A DNA stretch of 64,000 bases from Mesorhizobium sp. M4B.F.Ca.ET.058.02.1.1 (GTDB taxonomy: Bacteria; Pseudomonadota; Alphaproteobacteria; Rhizobiales; Rhizobiaceae). Position 1 is the stretch's first letter. The number at the start of each line of letters is the position of its first letter. The notes beneath the pieces are model-generated. The model did not search any database. It was not told the origin of the DNA and worked only from the letters and a program-made list of their open reading frames with translations. Of this stretch, positions 46,870-56,906 are shown piece after piece. A program made the translations under genes and the position numbers. The stretch is from NCBI RefSeq assembly GCF_003952505.1, contig NZ_CP034450.1, forward strand, positions 3,286,001-3,350,000, given 5' to 3'.

Positions 46870-48090
46870 ATGAGACGGGTCGTAGTGACGGGCCTCGGCA
46901 TCGTGTCGTCGATCGGCAACAATGCCAATGAAGTCCAGGCCTCGCTGCATGATGCCAAATCGGGCATCAGCTTTTCCAATTCCTTCGCCGAACACGGTTT
47001 CCGCTGCCAGGTCTGGGGCGCCCCAACGCTCGACCCGTCGGCAATGATCGACCGACGCGCGATGCGCTTCCTGTCGCAGGGCGCGGCCTGGAACCACGTG
47101 GCCATGGACCAGGCGATTGCCGACGCCGGGCTTGGCGAGAGTGACATCACCAACGAGCGCACCGGCATCGTCATGGGTTCGGGCGGCCCCTCCACCCGGA
47201 CCATCGTCGAGGCGGCCGAAACTACGCTGAAGAACGGCAGCCCCAAGCGCATCGGCCCGTTCGCTGTGCCGAAAGCGATGTCGTCGACCGCATCGGCGAC
47301 GCTTGCCACCTGGTTCAAGATCCACGGCGTCAACTACTCGATTTCGTCCGCCTGCTCGACTTCGGCGCATTGCATCGGCAATGGCTACGAGCTGATCCAG
47401 TGGGGCAAGCAGGACATGGTCTTTGCCGGCGGCCACGAGGATCTCGACTGGACGATGTCGGACCTGTTCGACGCCATGGGCGCCATGTCGTCGAAGTACA
47501 ACGACAAGGCATCGACCGCTTCCCGCGCCTATGACGTCAACCGCGACGGCTTCGTCATCGCCGGTGGCGCGGGCGTGCTGGTGCTGGAGGAACTCGAGCA
47601 CGCCAAGGCGCGCGGCGCCAAGATCTATGCCGAGATCGTCGGCTATGGCGCGACCTCGGACGGCTACGACATGGTGGCGCCCTCGGGCGAAGGCGCGGTG
47701 CGCTGCATGCGCCAGGCGCTCTCCACGGTGTCTACGCCGGTCGACTACATCAACACGCACGGCACCTCGACGCCGGTCGGCGATTCCAAGGAAATGGGCG
47801 CCATCCGCGAGGTGTTCGGCGACAAGATGCCGTTCATCACCTCGACCAAGTCGCTGACCGGCCATTCGCTGGGCGCCGCCGGCGTGCAGGAATCCATCTA
47901 CTCCATCCTGATGATGCAGGGCGGCTTCATCGGCGAGAGCGCCCATATCGAAGAGCTCGATCCGGAATTCGAAGGCATGCCGATCGTGCGCAAGCGCATC
48001 GACAACGCCAGGATCGACACTGTTTTGTCCAATTCCTTCGGTTTCGGTGGCACTAACGCAACGCTGATTTTCCAGCGCTATTCCGCATAA
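46870..48090 (+). CDS. fabB: FabB, beta-ketoacyl-ACP synthase I
   Basis: A 406-residue condensing enzyme. The active-site Cys is in [10 protein letters not shown] (about 160-169), and the two His residues are in [11 protein letters not shown] (about 297-307) and [12 protein letters not shown] (about 329-340). It elongates the unsaturated intermediates made by FabA. ATG 46870 is preceded by AAGGAG at seven bases. It is followed by fabI after 12 bases. Confidence 0.95.
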   Translation: MRRVVVTGLGIVSSIGNNANEVQASLHDAKSGISFSNSFAEHGFRCQVWGAPTLDPSAMIDRRAMRFLSQGAAWNHVAMDQAIADAGLGESDITNERTGIVMGSGGPSTRTIVEAAETTLKNGSPKRIGPFAVPKAMSSTASATLATWFKIHGVNYSISSACSTSAHCIGNGYELIQWGKQDMVFAGGHEDLDWTMSDLFDAMGAMSSKYNDKASTASRAYDVNRDGFVIAGGAGVLVLEELEHAKARGAKIYAEIVGYGATSDGYDMVAPSGEGAVRCMRQALSTVSTPVDYINTHGTSTPVGDSKEMGAIREVFGDKMPFITSTKSLTGHSLGAAGVQESIYSILMMQGGFIGESAHIEELDPEFEGMPIVRKRIDNARIDTVLSNSFGFGGTNATLIFQRYSA

Positions 48091-48102
48091 GGATCGCCAG
48101 TC

Positions 48103-48915
48103 ATGGACGGACTGATGAAGGGCAAGCGCGGGCTTGTCATGGGTGTCGCCAACGACCATTCGATCGCCTGGGGCATTGCCAAGAAACTGTCCGAGCACGG
48201 CGCCGAGCTCGCCTTCACCTATCAGGGCGACGCCTTCGGGCGGCGGGTCAAGCCCTTGGCGGAAAAGCTCGGCGCATCGCTGGTGGTGCCTTGCGACGTC
48301 GAGGACAGCGCCTCGGTGAGCGCCACGTTCGAAACGCTCGGCAAGGCCTGGGGCGGACTGGACTTCGTCGTCCATGCCATCGGCTTTTCCGACAAGAACG
48401 AGCTCAAGGGCCTCTACGCCGACACCAGCCGCGACAATTTCGTCCGTACCATGGTGATCTCCTGCTATTCCTTCACCGAGGTCGCCCGCAACGCCGCGCC
48501 GCTGATGACGGATGGCGGTTCGATGATCACGCTGACCTATGCCGGTTCGGTCCGGGTGATGCCGAACTACAATGTCATGGGCGTCGCCAAGGCCGGACTG
48601 GAAGCCAGTGTGCGCTATCTCGCCAACGACTACGGCCCGCGCGGCATCCGGGTGAACGGCATCTCGGCTGGACCGGTGCGCACGCTCGCCGGCGCCGGAA
48701 TTTCGGACGCCCGACACATGTTCTCCTACCAGCAGCGCAACTCGCCGCTGCGCCGCACGGTGACCATCGACGAGGTCGGCGGCTCGGCACTCTATCTGTT
48801 GTCTGATCTCTCGTCCGGCGTCACCGGCGAGATCCACTATGTCGATTCCGGCTATCACATCGTTTCCATGCCAACGCTCGATGAATTGAAGCAGAGCGAC
48901 GGCGCCCGGGAATAA
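48103..48915 (+). CDS. fabI: FabI, enoyl-ACP reductase (NADH)
   Basis: A 270-residue short-chain-dehydrogenase-like reductase. The FabI-type nucleotide loop is GVANDHSIAWGIAK (about 14-27), and the catalytic Tyr-x6-Lys is in PNYNVMGVAKAGLE (about 156-169). It performs the last reduction of each fatty-acid elongation cycle and is the usual triclosan target. Third gene of the fabA-fabB-fabI cluster. Confidence 0.94.
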   Translation: MDGLMKGKRGLVMGVANDHSIAWGIAKKLSEHGAELAFTYQGDAFGRRVKPLAEKLGASLVVPCDVEDSASVSATFETLGKAWGGLDFVVHAIGFSDKNELKGLYADTSRDNFVRTMVISCYSFTEVARNAAPLMTDGGSMITLTYAGSVRVMPNYNVMGVAKAGLEASVRYLANDYGPRGIRVNGISAGPVRTLAGAGISDARHMFSYQQRNSPLRRTVTIDEVGGSALYLLSDLSSGVTGEIHYVDSGYHIVSMPTLDELKQSDGARE

Positions 48916-49016
48916 TCCCGCCGGAAATACTCAGCTTCTGGTAAAATTGGATTCATTGGCGGAAACTCATTTTAAGGAGATTTCCGCTAGAACGTCCCGC
49001 ACCTTGGGGACTCTGC

Positions 49017-50561
49017 ATGTCTGCTGTCAGCAACCCGAAGCGAACTCCGCTGTTCCGACTGCTGACCATAGGCAGTTCGGGCATGGGCAGTTTTATCCTC
49101 GGCATCTGGGGGCTGAAGTTCGGTTTTGGCGACGGCCTTGCCGGCATGCCGGCAGGAACAATGGCCGGCATCATCGCGGCTCTCTGCGCGCTGGCCGCGG
49201 CGGGCGCCGCCCTGTCCTTCTTCGCCGGCGTCGATGAATCCGAGCAGTATGTCTTCAGCGAAACCAATTTCGACAAGCTGACGGGCCTGCTCGCGCGTCC
49301 GGCAATGGTCGGCAAGATCGCCGAGGCGGCATCGGCGACGATCCGCACAGGCGAACCGGTTTTCCTAGTCGACATCGACATCGATCGCTTCAAACACATC
49401 AACGACGCCATCGGCTACAGCCATGGCGACGATCTGATCCGGGCCTTCGCCGAGCGGCTCAAGGCCCGCATGCCGGAGGGCACGGTGATCGGGCGCCTCG
49501 GCGCCGGCGAGTTCGGTGTTCTGCTGGCCGACCGCGCGCTGAAGGGCCCGGTCGAGGAGGCGATCGAGAAGCTCATCGACGAGATGATGGAGCCCTACCA
49601 GCTCAATTCGCATCAGCAGTCGGTCAGCCTGTCGGTGGGCATTGCCGCAATGCCCAAGGACGGCGTCGACCCCGTGCTGGTGCTGCGCCGCTCCAACCTT
49701 GCGCTGCAGAACGCGCGCGCCGGCGGCGTGGGCAATTGGTCAGTCTTCCATGCCGACATGGGGCGGGTCGCCGACTATCGCCAATGGATCGAGTCCGAGC
49801 TGCATACCGCTTTCGAGCGTGGCGATTTCGACCTCCACTACCAGCCGCAGCTCGACCTGCCGAGCGGCCGCGTTATCGGCTATGAGGCGCTGATCCGCTG
49901 GAAGCATCCCGAGCGCGGCATGATCCCGCCAATGGAGTTCATCCCGATCGCGGAAGAGACCGGCATGATCAACCCGATCGGCGAATGGGTGCTGCGCAAG
50001 GCCTGCAGCGACGCCCAGTACCTGCCCGAGGACTGCTTCGTCGCCGTCAACATCTCGCCGGTCCAGTTCATGACCAAGGATTTCGTCGGCAATGTGCGCG
50101 AGACGATGGCCGCCACCGGCATCAAGCCGTCGCGGCTGGAGCTGGAGGTCACCGAGACGGCGATGATGCAGGACCGAGAGCGCGCGGCCATCATCCTGCA
50201 GCAGCTTGCCGAGATGGGCATCTCAGTGGCCGTCGACGATTTCGGCACCGGTTATTCCAATTTGAGCTACCTCATCGATTTCTCGTTCGGCAAGCTCAAG
50301 ATCGACCGTTCGTTCGTCAGCCGCATCGACACCGATTCCAACTCCGGCGCGGTCGTCTCGACCATCGTCGGACTTTCGCGCGCGCTCGGCGTCGGTATCA
50401 TTGCCGAAGGCGTCGAAACCGAGAACCAGGCGACGCTGCTCAGGGCCGCCGGCTGCGAGGTGGTGCAGGGCTATCTGTTCGGCCGGCCGGCGCCGCTCAA
50501 GATCGAGCTTGGTGCGGCGCGCTTCGAAAAGCGCGAGGCGCGCATTGTCAGCATGCACTGA
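49017..50561 (+). CDS. GGDEF-EAL protein, probable c-di-GMP phosphodiesterase
   Basis: A 514-residue protein with two N-terminal membrane helices (about 15-38 and 42-70), a GGDEF domain (about 83-245) and an EAL domain (about 258-505). The GGDEF signature reads GAGEF (162-166), so cyclase activity is probably lost. The EAL domain keeps YEALIRW (289-295), NISPVQF, ELEVTET, DDFGTGYSNL and AEGVET, so it should hydrolyse c-di-GMP. The GGDEF domain may sense GTP. Stand-alone gene after fabI; c-di-GMP control of surface traits such as the Tad pilus is possible but not shown. Confidence 0.9.
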   Translation: MSAVSNPKRTPLFRLLTIGSSGMGSFILGIWGLKFGFGDGLAGMPAGTMAGIIAALCALAAAGAALSFFAGVDESEQYVFSETNFDKLTGLLARPAMVGKIAEAASATIRTGEPVFLVDIDIDRFKHINDAIGYSHGDDLIRAFAERLKARMPEGTVIGRLGAGEFGVLLADRALKGPVEEAIEKLIDEMMEPYQLNSHQQSVSLSVGIAAMPKDGVDPVLVLRRSNLALQNARAGGVGNWSVFHADMGRVADYRQWIESELHTAFERGDFDLHYQPQLDLPSGRVIGYEALIRWKHPERGMIPPMEFIPIAEETGMINPIGEWVLRKACSDAQYLPEDCFVAVNISPVQFMTKDFVGNVRETMAATGIKPSRLELEVTETAMMQDRERAAIILQQLAEMGISVAVDDFGTGYSNLSYLIDFSFGKLKIDRSFVSRIDTDSNSGAVVSTIVGLSRALGVGIIAEGVETENQATLLRAAGCEVVQGYLFGRPAPLKIELGAARFEKREARIVSMH

Positions 50562-50570
50562 CGGCGAAGA

Positions 50571-51584
50571 TTACAGGCGCGCCGAAAGCACCTTGAACAT
50601 GCCGTCGCGGGCGACTTCGACATGGCTCGAAAAGGCCGCCGCCAGCACCGCTTCGTAAGGCAACTGGCGGTTCGCCACCATGAACAGCCGCCCTCCAGGC
50701 TTCAGCGCCTTGCCCGCCGCCCGGATGATGCCGGCGCCGACCTCGGGCTCGGCCGCCCGGCCGCGGTGGAATGGCGGGTTCATGAGGATGGCGTCATAGC
50801 GCCGCTCGACCGGCTCGCCGAGCAGATCGGCCCAGAAAAAACGCGGCGCTGCGGACGTGTTGTTCACATTGGCCTTCGCCGCTTCCAGCGCCTCGAAGTC
50901 CGCCTCGAAGAGATCGAGCGCGGTGAGGCCCGGGAACCGGGGCGCGACCTCGGCGGCCACATAACCCCAGCCGGCGCAGAAGTCGGCAACGATGCCCTTG
51001 AGGTCGCCCGGCAGGCTTTCCACCAACAGTTTCGAGCCGGTGTCGACGCGATCGAAGGAGAACATGCCCGGCGCGGTGTGGAAGCGGCCCTCGACCAGAA
51101 CGGCCGGATTGGCCGCGCGCAGCACCGCCGCCGCTCCTGCGTCGACGGGCCGGCGGAACCAGAAGGCAACGCCGTGATGCTTGGGAAGGTGGCCGTCGAG
51201 CGGCACGAGCTCATCGATGCGTTTGCGCAGGGACGCGATGCCGTCCTCCTTGCCACCCGCGACCACGATCAATCCGCCCGCTGCCACGCGCTCGATCGCC
51301 TCGGCGACACGCAGCTCGTTCTGGCCGCGATGGCGCCCGGCGAGCACGAGTGCGGTGTCGAAGCTCGCGCCTTCCGCTCGCGGCAGGACATCGAAGCCTG
51401 CCGCCTGCAGCGCACGGAAATGCGACCGGAAGCCCTGCACGAGATGGAGCGCGGCAGCAAACCCTTCGGGCAAGCGGAAACCGGGCTCGGCGCCAAGAAA
51501 AAGCGCGCGTTCGCCCATCCCGGGCAAGGGCAGGGCCTCGGCCTCATAGGGATGGAACAGCGTCTTCAGCGGCTCTGCCGACAT
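50571..51584 (-). CDS. rsmC: RsmC-like class I methyltransferase
   Basis: A 337-residue SAM-dependent methyltransferase with two related halves. The catalytic C-terminal half has the SAM loop VADFCAGWGYVAAEV (about 185-199), an acidic strand end (LDLFEAD) and the NPPFHRG base-flipping motif (about 254-260). The weaker N-terminal half lacks the NPPF motif, as in RsmC. It would methylate G1207 of 16S rRNA; RlmG is a related alternative. Converges on the EAL gene. Confidence 0.85.
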   Translation of the reverse strand: MSAEPLKTLFHPYEAEALPLPGMGERALFLGAEPGFRLPEGFAAALHLVQGFRSHFRALQAAGFDVLPRAEGASFDTALVLAGRHRGQNELRVAEAIERVAAGGLIVVAGGKEDGIASLRKRIDELVPLDGHLPKHHGVAFWFRRPVDAGAAAVLRAANPAVLVEGRFHTAPGMFSFDRVDTGSKLLVESLPGDLKGIVADFCAGWGYVAAEVAPRFPGLTALDLFEADFEALEAAKANVNNTSAAPRFFWADLLGEPVERRYDAILMNPPFHRGRAAEPEVGAGIIRAAGKALKPGGRLFMVANRQLPYEAVLAAAFSSHVEVARDGMFKVLSARL

Positions 51585-51621
51585 TTCCTTGCCCCGTGGG
51601 AAACAAGCCCCCTAAACGAAA

Positions 51622-51646
51622 ACGGGCGCGACATCGCCGCGCCCGT
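51622..51646 (-). terminator. Rho-independent terminator of pnp
   Basis: A 9-bp stem (51622-51630 with 51638-51646) and, on the minus strand, TTTTCGTTT immediately after. It lies 23 bases past the pnp stop. Confidence 0.75.
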
Positions 51647-51668
51647 CTCAACTATCCGGTCAGACCGA

Positions 51669-53819
51669 TCAGGCTGCGTCTTCCTCGCCGCCTTCGGCCT
51701 TCTTCTCGCGCACGATTTCCTTGCCGGTAGCCTGGTCGACGACCTTCATCGACAGGCGGACCTTACCGCGCTCGTCGAAGCCCATCAGCTTGACCCATAC
51801 CTTGTCGCCTTCCTTGACGACGTCGGAGGTCTTGGCGACGCGCTCGTTGGCCAGCTGCGAAATGTGGACGAGGCCGTCGCGCGGACCGAAGAAGTTGACG
51901 AAAGCGCCGAAGTCGGCGGTCTTGACGACCGTGCCTTCGTAGATCTCGCCGACTTCCGGTTCGGCAACGATGGTGTGAATCCACTTCCTGGCCGCCTCGA
52001 TCTCCTTGGCGTTGGATGAAGCGATCTTGACCGTGCCGTCGTCCTCGATGTTGATCTTTGCGCCGGTCTTCTCGACGATCTCGCGGATGACCTTGCCGCC
52101 GGAGCCGATGACATCGCGGATCTTGTCGGTCGGGATGTGCATGACCTCGATGCGCGGCGCAAATTCACCGAGCTCGGCGCGGGCACCGGACAGCGCGTGG
52201 GCCATCTCGCCGAGGATGTGCAGGCGGCCGTCCTTGGCCTGGCCGAGCGCGATCTGCATGATCTCCTCGGTGATGCCGTCGATCTTGATGTCCATCTGCA
52301 GCGAGGTGACGCCGCTGGCGGTACCGGCAACCTTGAAGTCCATGTCGCCGAGGTGGTCCTCGTCGCCGAGGATGTCGGAGAGCACCGCGAAGCGCTCGCC
52401 TTCCTTGATCAGCCCCATGGCGATGCCGGCAACCGGCTTGGCGATCGGCACGCCGGCATCCATCAGCGCCAGCGAGGTGCCGCAGACGGTGGCCATCGAG
52501 GACGAGCCGTTGGACTCGGTGATCTCCGAGACGACGCGCAGCGTGTAGGGGAACTGGTCGGCGGAGGGCAGCATCGGCCGGATGGCGCGCCAGGCGAGCT
52601 TGCCGTGACCGATTTCGCGCCGGCCCGGCGAACCCATGCGGCCGGTCTCACCGACCGAATAGGGCGGGAAGTTGTAGTGAAGGAGGAACTTCTCCTTGTA
52701 CATGCCGGTCAGCGAGTCGACATACTGCTCGTCCTCGCCGGTGCCGAGCGTGGCGACGACCAGCGCCTGGGTCTCGCCACGGGTGAACAGCGCCGAACCG
52801 TGGGTGCGCGGCAGGACGCCGACTTCGGAGACGATCTTGCGCACTGTCTTGAGGTCGCGGCCGTCGATGCGCGAGCCGGTGTCGAGGATATTCCAGCGCA
52901 CGACCTTGGCCTGGAGTTCCTTGAACACGGTGCCGATCTGCTCGGACGTGTACCTGGCTTCCTCACCTTCGGCCGGGGCGAACGCCGCCTTGACCTTGGC
53001 CTTGACAGCGTCGACGGCGGCGTAGCGGGCCTGCTTGTCGGTGATCTTGTAGGCATCGCGAAGTTCATCGCCGACGATCTTCAGCATCTCGCCTTCGAGC
53101 TCGGAATAGTCCGGCGCGGTGAAGTCGCGCGGATCCTTGGCGGCAACCTCGGCCAGCTTGATGATGGCGTCGATCACCGGCTGGAAGCCCTTGTGGCCGA
53201 ACATCACGGCGCCGAGCATCAGCTCCTCGCTGAGCTCCTTGGCTTCCGATTCGACCATCAGCACGGCTTCCGACGTGCCGGCGACGACGAGATCGAGCTT
53301 GGATTCCTCCATCTCGTCAATATGCGGGTTGAGCACATATTCGCCGTTGATGTAGCCGACGCGGGCGCCGCCGATCGGGCCCATGAAGGGGACGCCCGAC
53401 AGCGTCAGCGCTGCCGAGGTGGCAACGATCGACAGGATGTCCGGATCGTTCTCGAGGTCGTGCTGGACGACGGTGACGACGATCTGGGTGTCGTTCTTGT
53501 AGCCGTCGGCGAAGAGCGGGCGGATGGGGCGGTCGATCAGGCGGGAAACCAGCGTTTCCTTCTCGCTAGGACGGCCCTCGCGCTTGAAGTAGCCGCCCGG
53601 GATCTTGCCGGCGGCATAGGTCTTTTCCTGGTAGTTGACGGTCAGCGGGAAGAAATCGAGGCCGGGCTTCGGTTCCTTCATAGAAACGACGGTGGCGAGG
53701 ACGACGGTCTCGCCGTAGGTGGCGAGCACGGCGCCGTCAGCCTGGCGGGCGATCTTGCCGGTTTCCAGAACGAGCGGACGGCCGCCCCACTCGATTTCCA
53801 CTTTGTGGTAGTTGAACAT
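51669..53819 (-). CDS. pnp: Pnp, polynucleotide phosphorylase
   Basis: A 716-residue exoribonuclease. Two RNase PH domains (about 10-225 and 325-545, with [19 protein letters not shown] in the active half) flank an alpha-helical region. A KH domain ([17 protein letters not shown], about 560-576) and an S1 domain ([18 protein letters not shown], about 620-637) follow. It degrades RNA phosphorolytically and belongs to the degradosome. It lies downstream of rpsO, as in most bacteria. Confidence 0.97.
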   Translation of the reverse strand: MFNYHKVEIEWGGRPLVLETGKIARQADGAVLATYGETVVLATVVSMKEPKPGLDFFPLTVNYQEKTYAAGKIPGGYFKREGRPSEKETLVSRLIDRPIRPLFADGYKNDTQIVVTVVQHDLENDPDILSIVATSAALTLSGVPFMGPIGGARVGYINGEYVLNPHIDEMEESKLDLVVAGTSEAVLMVESEAKELSEELMLGAVMFGHKGFQPVIDAIIKLAEVAAKDPRDFTAPDYSELEGEMLKIVGDELRDAYKITDKQARYAAVDAVKAKVKAAFAPAEGEEARYTSEQIGTVFKELQAKVVRWNILDTGSRIDGRDLKTVRKIVSEVGVLPRTHGSALFTRGETQALVVATLGTGEDEQYVDSLTGMYKEKFLLHYNFPPYSVGETGRMGSPGRREIGHGKLAWRAIRPMLPSADQFPYTLRVVSEITESNGSSSMATVCGTSLALMDAGVPIAKPVAGIAMGLIKEGERFAVLSDILGDEDHLGDMDFKVAGTASGVTSLQMDIKIDGITEEIMQIALGQAKDGRLHILGEMAHALSGARAELGEFAPRIEVMHIPTDKIRDVIGSGGKVIREIVEKTGAKINIEDDGTVKIASSNAKEIEAARKWIHTIVAEPEVGEIYEGTVVKTADFGAFVNFFGPRDGLVHISQLANERVAKTSDVVKEGDKVWVKLMGFDERGKVRLSMKVVDQATGKEIVREKKAEGGEEDAA

Positions 53820-54158
53820 ATCTTGTCCTTCATATGCGGAAAGGGTCGCGCTGCTTGATCATGCGCGGATGCCCTTTCCCCTGGCTTCTTTTCTCGGGCA
53901 GCCACGGGCAAGACAACGGGAAGCTCATGTCAATCTCGGCACGATGGCCGCACGAGCGTCCTGCAATCCTGCCCCATGACCGTCCATGGGCGGTTCCGAG
54001 TGGCCCTCTGCTTTCTCGAAACCGGGTGGCCGATCGATCCGAACGGCCTTGCGCATGACCCCGAAAGCCTCGGCTCTCGAAACGCGCCCTGCGCAAATGC
54101 GAACTTTGCGAAGCGTCCATTTGCGCATCCAAACCGATGCGCGGCGCTTCATTTCCCT

Positions 54159-54192
54159 CATTGGCGCACTGGAGAGATCCGATGCGCCAATG
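54159..54192. repeat. Inverted repeat CATTGGCGCA...TGCGCCAATG in the pnp leader
   Basis: Perfect 10-bp arms at 54159-54168 and 54183-54192 with a 14-base loop, only four bases from the rpsO terminator-like hairpin. It would form a stable structure in the rpsO-pnp read-through RNA. Confidence 0.5.
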
Positions 54193-54196
54193 CGCG

Positions 54197-54229
54197 ACCG
54201 GCGGGCTCTCCCGAGGAAAGCCCGCCGGT
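54197..54229 (-). terminator. Terminator-like hairpin after rpsO
   Basis: Perfect 11-bp stem (54197-54207 with 54219-54229), seven bases after the rpsO stop. No T tract follows on the minus strand, so termination may be partial and allow read-through into pnp. Confidence 0.55.
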
Positions 54230-54236
54230 CAATTCG

Positions 54237-54506
54237 TCAACGGCGCAGACCGAGCTTCTCGATCAGCGTCTGATAGCGCGCGTCGTCCTTGCGCTTGAGA
54301 TAGTCAAGCAGGCTGCGGCGCTGGGAGACGAGAGCGAGCAGACCACGGCGGGAATGGTTATCCTTCTTGTGGTCCTTGAAGTGGTCGGTCAGGTTCTTGA
54401 TGCGCTCGGAAAGAATGGCCACCTGGACTTCCGGAGACCCGGTATCGCCCTTGGCGGTCGCGAATTCAGTCATCAATTCCTTCTTGCGCTCGGCAGTAAT
54501 CGACAT
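54237..54506 (-). CDS. rpsO: Ribosomal protein S15
   Basis: An 89-residue 16S rRNA-binding protein. It shows the S15 signature [20 protein letters not shown] (about 38-57) and ends [18 protein letters not shown] precedes the ATG. It is upstream of pnp on the same strand, the classic rpsO-pnp pairing. Confidence 0.97.
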   Translation of the reverse strand: MSITAERKKELMTEFATAKGDTGSPEVQVAILSERIKNLTDHFKDHKKDNHSRRGLLALVSQRRSLLDYLKRKDDARYQTLIEKLGLRR

Positions 54507-54699
54507 CGTGTTTTTCCTTATCTGTTGGAGGAAACGGGACGCCCTCAGCCGGGATGTCGTCCAGCAGGGGCCGGTGCAAGCAACGCGTCAGGGCGCGAAG
54601 CTGCCGGGCATATAGTGCAATTCCCCAGAAAACGCCAGCCCATTTCACGAGCCGGCTTGTCGCAGGCCTTTTGCAGTCAAACCGAAGATTTGCGTTCGA

Positions 54700-55794
54700 C
54701 TACAACCACTTCTTCCATTTGAAGAAGGCAATGAGCCCGACAGCAACGAGGCCCATGAACACCAGTGCGGTGGGATAGCCGTAATAGGCTTTCAGCTCCG
54801 GCATGTTCCATGGCGATGTGTCAGGATCGAAATTCATGCCCCAGACGCCGACCAGGAAGGTAAGCGGCATGAAGATCACCGAGACGATGGTCAGATAGGA
54901 GATGACGTCATTGGTGCGCGCCTGGCTAAGCGACAGATGCATCTCGATCAGCCCAGTCAGCATGTCGCGCTGGGTTTCGACCAATTCGATCAGCCGCAGC
55001 GAATGATCAAGCGTATCGTTGAAGAAGACCTTGGTCTCCGCTTTCACGTAAGGCACGTCGTTGCGGATCAGCGTCGCCAGCGCATCGCGCATCGGCCAAA
55101 GCACGCCCTTCAACACATTGGCGTCGCGCCGCAACTCGTGCAACTGCCGCATCTGCTGCTTGTGCGGCGCGTGCAGCATCTCGTCCTCGATGCTGTCGAC
55201 CAGTTCACTGGCGGCCTCGATCGGCGGGAAATAGCTGTCGACGATGGCGTCGATCAGCGCATAGGCGAGATAGTCGGCGCCGCGCGCGCGCAGCCGATTC
55301 GGCACCGAGCTGGCGATGCGCTTGCGCACCGGATTGAACGGGTCGCCCTCGCGCTCCTGGAAGGTGACGACGAAGTTGTTGCCGAAGAAGACCGCGATCT
55401 GCTCGTAGCGATGGGCCGTGACGTCGTCGATCATGCGCATGACGACAAAGGCGTGGTCCTCGAAGAAATCCACCTTCGGCCGCTGGCCGCTGTTGACGAC
55501 ATCCTCCAGCGCCAGCGGATGCAGGCTGAAGATGCGGCCGATCTCCTCGATCAGCGGGATGTTGGCAAGACCGGTGCAATCCAGCCAGACGACCGGCCAC
55601 TGGTCGCAATGCGTAGTAAGATCGTCGATGCTGGCGTTCTCGATGGTTTTGAATTTCTCCGGCGAGATCAGCGTCAGCCGGAGCTCGCTGCGCCGCGCCG
55701 CGGGGTCGGCGATCAGCGTGCCCGGCGAAGCGCCGACCGGCGGCCGCCTTGTTTTCAGCGGCGCGCGCTTCCTGATCGTCTCAGCCTTTGCCAT
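54700..55794 (-). CDS. corA: CorA-type magnesium/cobalt transporter
   Basis: A 364-residue CorA channel. A large cytoplasmic alpha/beta funnel is followed by two C-terminal transmembrane helices, the first ending in the GMN selectivity motif (VWGMNFD, about 324-330). The short C-terminus is Lys-rich (FFKWKKWL). It imports Mg2+ and can carry Co2+ or Ni2+. It lies between rpsO and truB but is probably a separate unit, since a RIME-like repeat separates it from truB. Confidence 0.93.
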   Translation of the reverse strand: MAKAETIRKRAPLKTRRPPVGASPGTLIADPAARRSELRLTLISPEKFKTIENASIDDLTTHCDQWPVVWLDCTGLANIPLIEEIGRIFSLHPLALEDVVNSGQRPKVDFFEDHAFVVMRMIDDVTAHRYEQIAVFFGNNFVVTFQEREGDPFNPVRKRIASSVPNRLRARGADYLAYALIDAIVDSYFPPIEAASELVDSIEDEMLHAPHKQQMRQLHELRRDANVLKGVLWPMRDALATLIRNDVPYVKAETKVFFNDTLDHSLRLIELVETQRDMLTGLIEMHLSLSQARTNDVISYLTIVSVIFMPLTFLVGVWGMNFDPDTSPWNMPELKAYYGYPTALVFMGLVAVGLIAFFKWKKWL

Positions 55795-55825
55795 GTCCCC
55801 CTCAAGCGCAGTGTCGCCGCGAAAT

Positions 55826-55929
55826 TAGAGCAATTCCAAGAAAAGTGTGAAACGGTTTTCCGTCCGGAATTGCCCCAAAACAAGGAGATAGAGCGGTTTG
55901 GCGTTTCCGTGAAACGATGAATCGCTCCA
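55826..55929 (+). repeat. RIME-like double-palindrome repeat, copy 3
   Basis: The same orientation as copy 1. The first palindrome is well kept (GCAATTCC...GGAATTGC). The second is more diverged (GAGCGGTTTGGCG...GAATCGCTC). It lies between corA and the end of truB. Confidence 0.85.
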
Positions 55930-55940
55930 GCCGAACGCCG

Positions 55941-56906
55941 TTACCCGGCAAAGACCCGCTTGGGCTTGAACATGCCTTGCTCGATGGCGCCGATGGCGAC
56001 CAGCCTGCCACGCACGGTTGCGCAGGCCTCCTCGGCCTCGACCGGCGCGTCGCGGCCACGGATGATAACCGGATTGCCGAGCCGGATCCTGGTCGCCGCG
56101 TCGTCGCTGACCACGACCTGCGGCAAGCAATCGAGCGCCGCCGCGGTCTCGACCAGCAGCGCGTCGATCGCGCCGAAGTCGATGGGTGTTTCGGGGGCGT
56201 CGGCATCGCCCTGCGCCGCATCGGGTTCGCCGAAACGCGCGGCTTCCAGTTCGGCGATGGTGACGAAGTCTTCCGGCGTGAAAGGCTCGACCTCGACGCG
56301 GCGCAGTTCCGCGATATGGCCGAAGCAGCCGAGGTCGCGGCCCATGTCGCGGGCGAGCGAGCGTACATAGGTGCCCTTGCCGCACTCGACCTCGAAAACT
56401 GTGCGGTCGGCGCCGTGCTCGACGATGTCGAGGCGGCCGATCTCGATCTCGCGCGCCGGTATGTCGACCGTCTCGCCCTCGCGGGCAAGGTCGTAGGCGC
56501 GCTCGCCCGCGATCTTGATGGCTGAGAATTGCGGCGGCGTCTGCATGATGACGCCGGTGTACTTCGGCAATAGCGCCCTCACCTCGGCCTCGGCCGGACG
56601 GCGCACCGAACTGTTGGTCACCGGGCCTTCGAGGTCGTCGGTCGATCGCTCCTCGCCCCAGGCGACCGTGAAGCGGTAGACCTTGGCGCCGTCCTGCACG
56701 TAAGGCACTGTCTTGGTCGCTTCGCCGAGCGCGATTGGCAGCATGCCGGACGCCAGCGGGTCGAGCGTGCCGGCATGGCCGGCCTTTTCAGCCTGGAACA
56801 GCCATTTGATCTTGGAGACGGCCTCGGTCGAACCCATGCCGACGGGTTTGTCCAGCACCACCCAGCCGGAAACCGGCCTGCCCTTCTTCTTGCCGCGGCG
56901 TGCCAC
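55941..56906 (-). CDS. truB: TruB, tRNA pseudouridine-55 synthase
   Basis: A 321-residue pseudouridine synthase. The catalytic Asp is in [15 protein letters not shown] (about 39-53), and [14 protein letters not shown] carries the conserved Tyr/Arg region. It has the longer C-terminus typical of alphaproteobacteria. It makes psi-55 in the T loop of tRNAs. The GTG start shares one base with the rbfA stop (TAGTG), so translation is coupled. Last gene of the rimP operon. Confidence 0.94.
   Translation of the reverse strand: MARRGKKKGRPVSGWVVLDKPVGMGSTEAVSKIKWLFQAEKAGHAGTLDPLASGMLPIALGEATKTVPYVQDGAKVYRFTVAWGEERSTDDLEGPVTNSSVRRPAEAEVRALLPKYTGVIMQTPPQFSAIKIAGERAYDLAREGETVDIPAREIEIGRLDIVEHGADRTVFEVECGKGTYVRSLARDMGRDLGCFGHIAELRRVEVEPFTPEDFVTIAELEAARFGEPDAAQGDADAPETPIDFGAIDALLVETAAALDCLPQVVVSDDAATRIRLGNPVIIRGRDAPVEAEEACATVRGRLVAIGAIEQGMFKPKRVFAG

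Larger units (their letters stand above)
53820..54236. other. 417-bp rpsO-pnp intergenic region
   Basis: It holds two strong adjacent hairpins next to rpsO (54159-54192 and 54197-54229) and the long pnp leader. The open frames across it show no protein-like character. In other bacteria the pnp leader is the site of RNase III/PNPase autoregulation, so the same may apply here. Confidence 0.55.

Noticed and set aside
46171..48858. Very long minus-strand open frame (about 895 codons) opposite fabA-fabB-fabI
   Set aside because: It spans three well-recognised genes on the other strand and its Arg/Gly/His-rich sequence matches nothing; a GC-rich antisense artefact.
52137..53858. 573-codon plus-strand open frame opposite pnp
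   Set aside because: Antisense shadow of pnp with low-complexity sequence.
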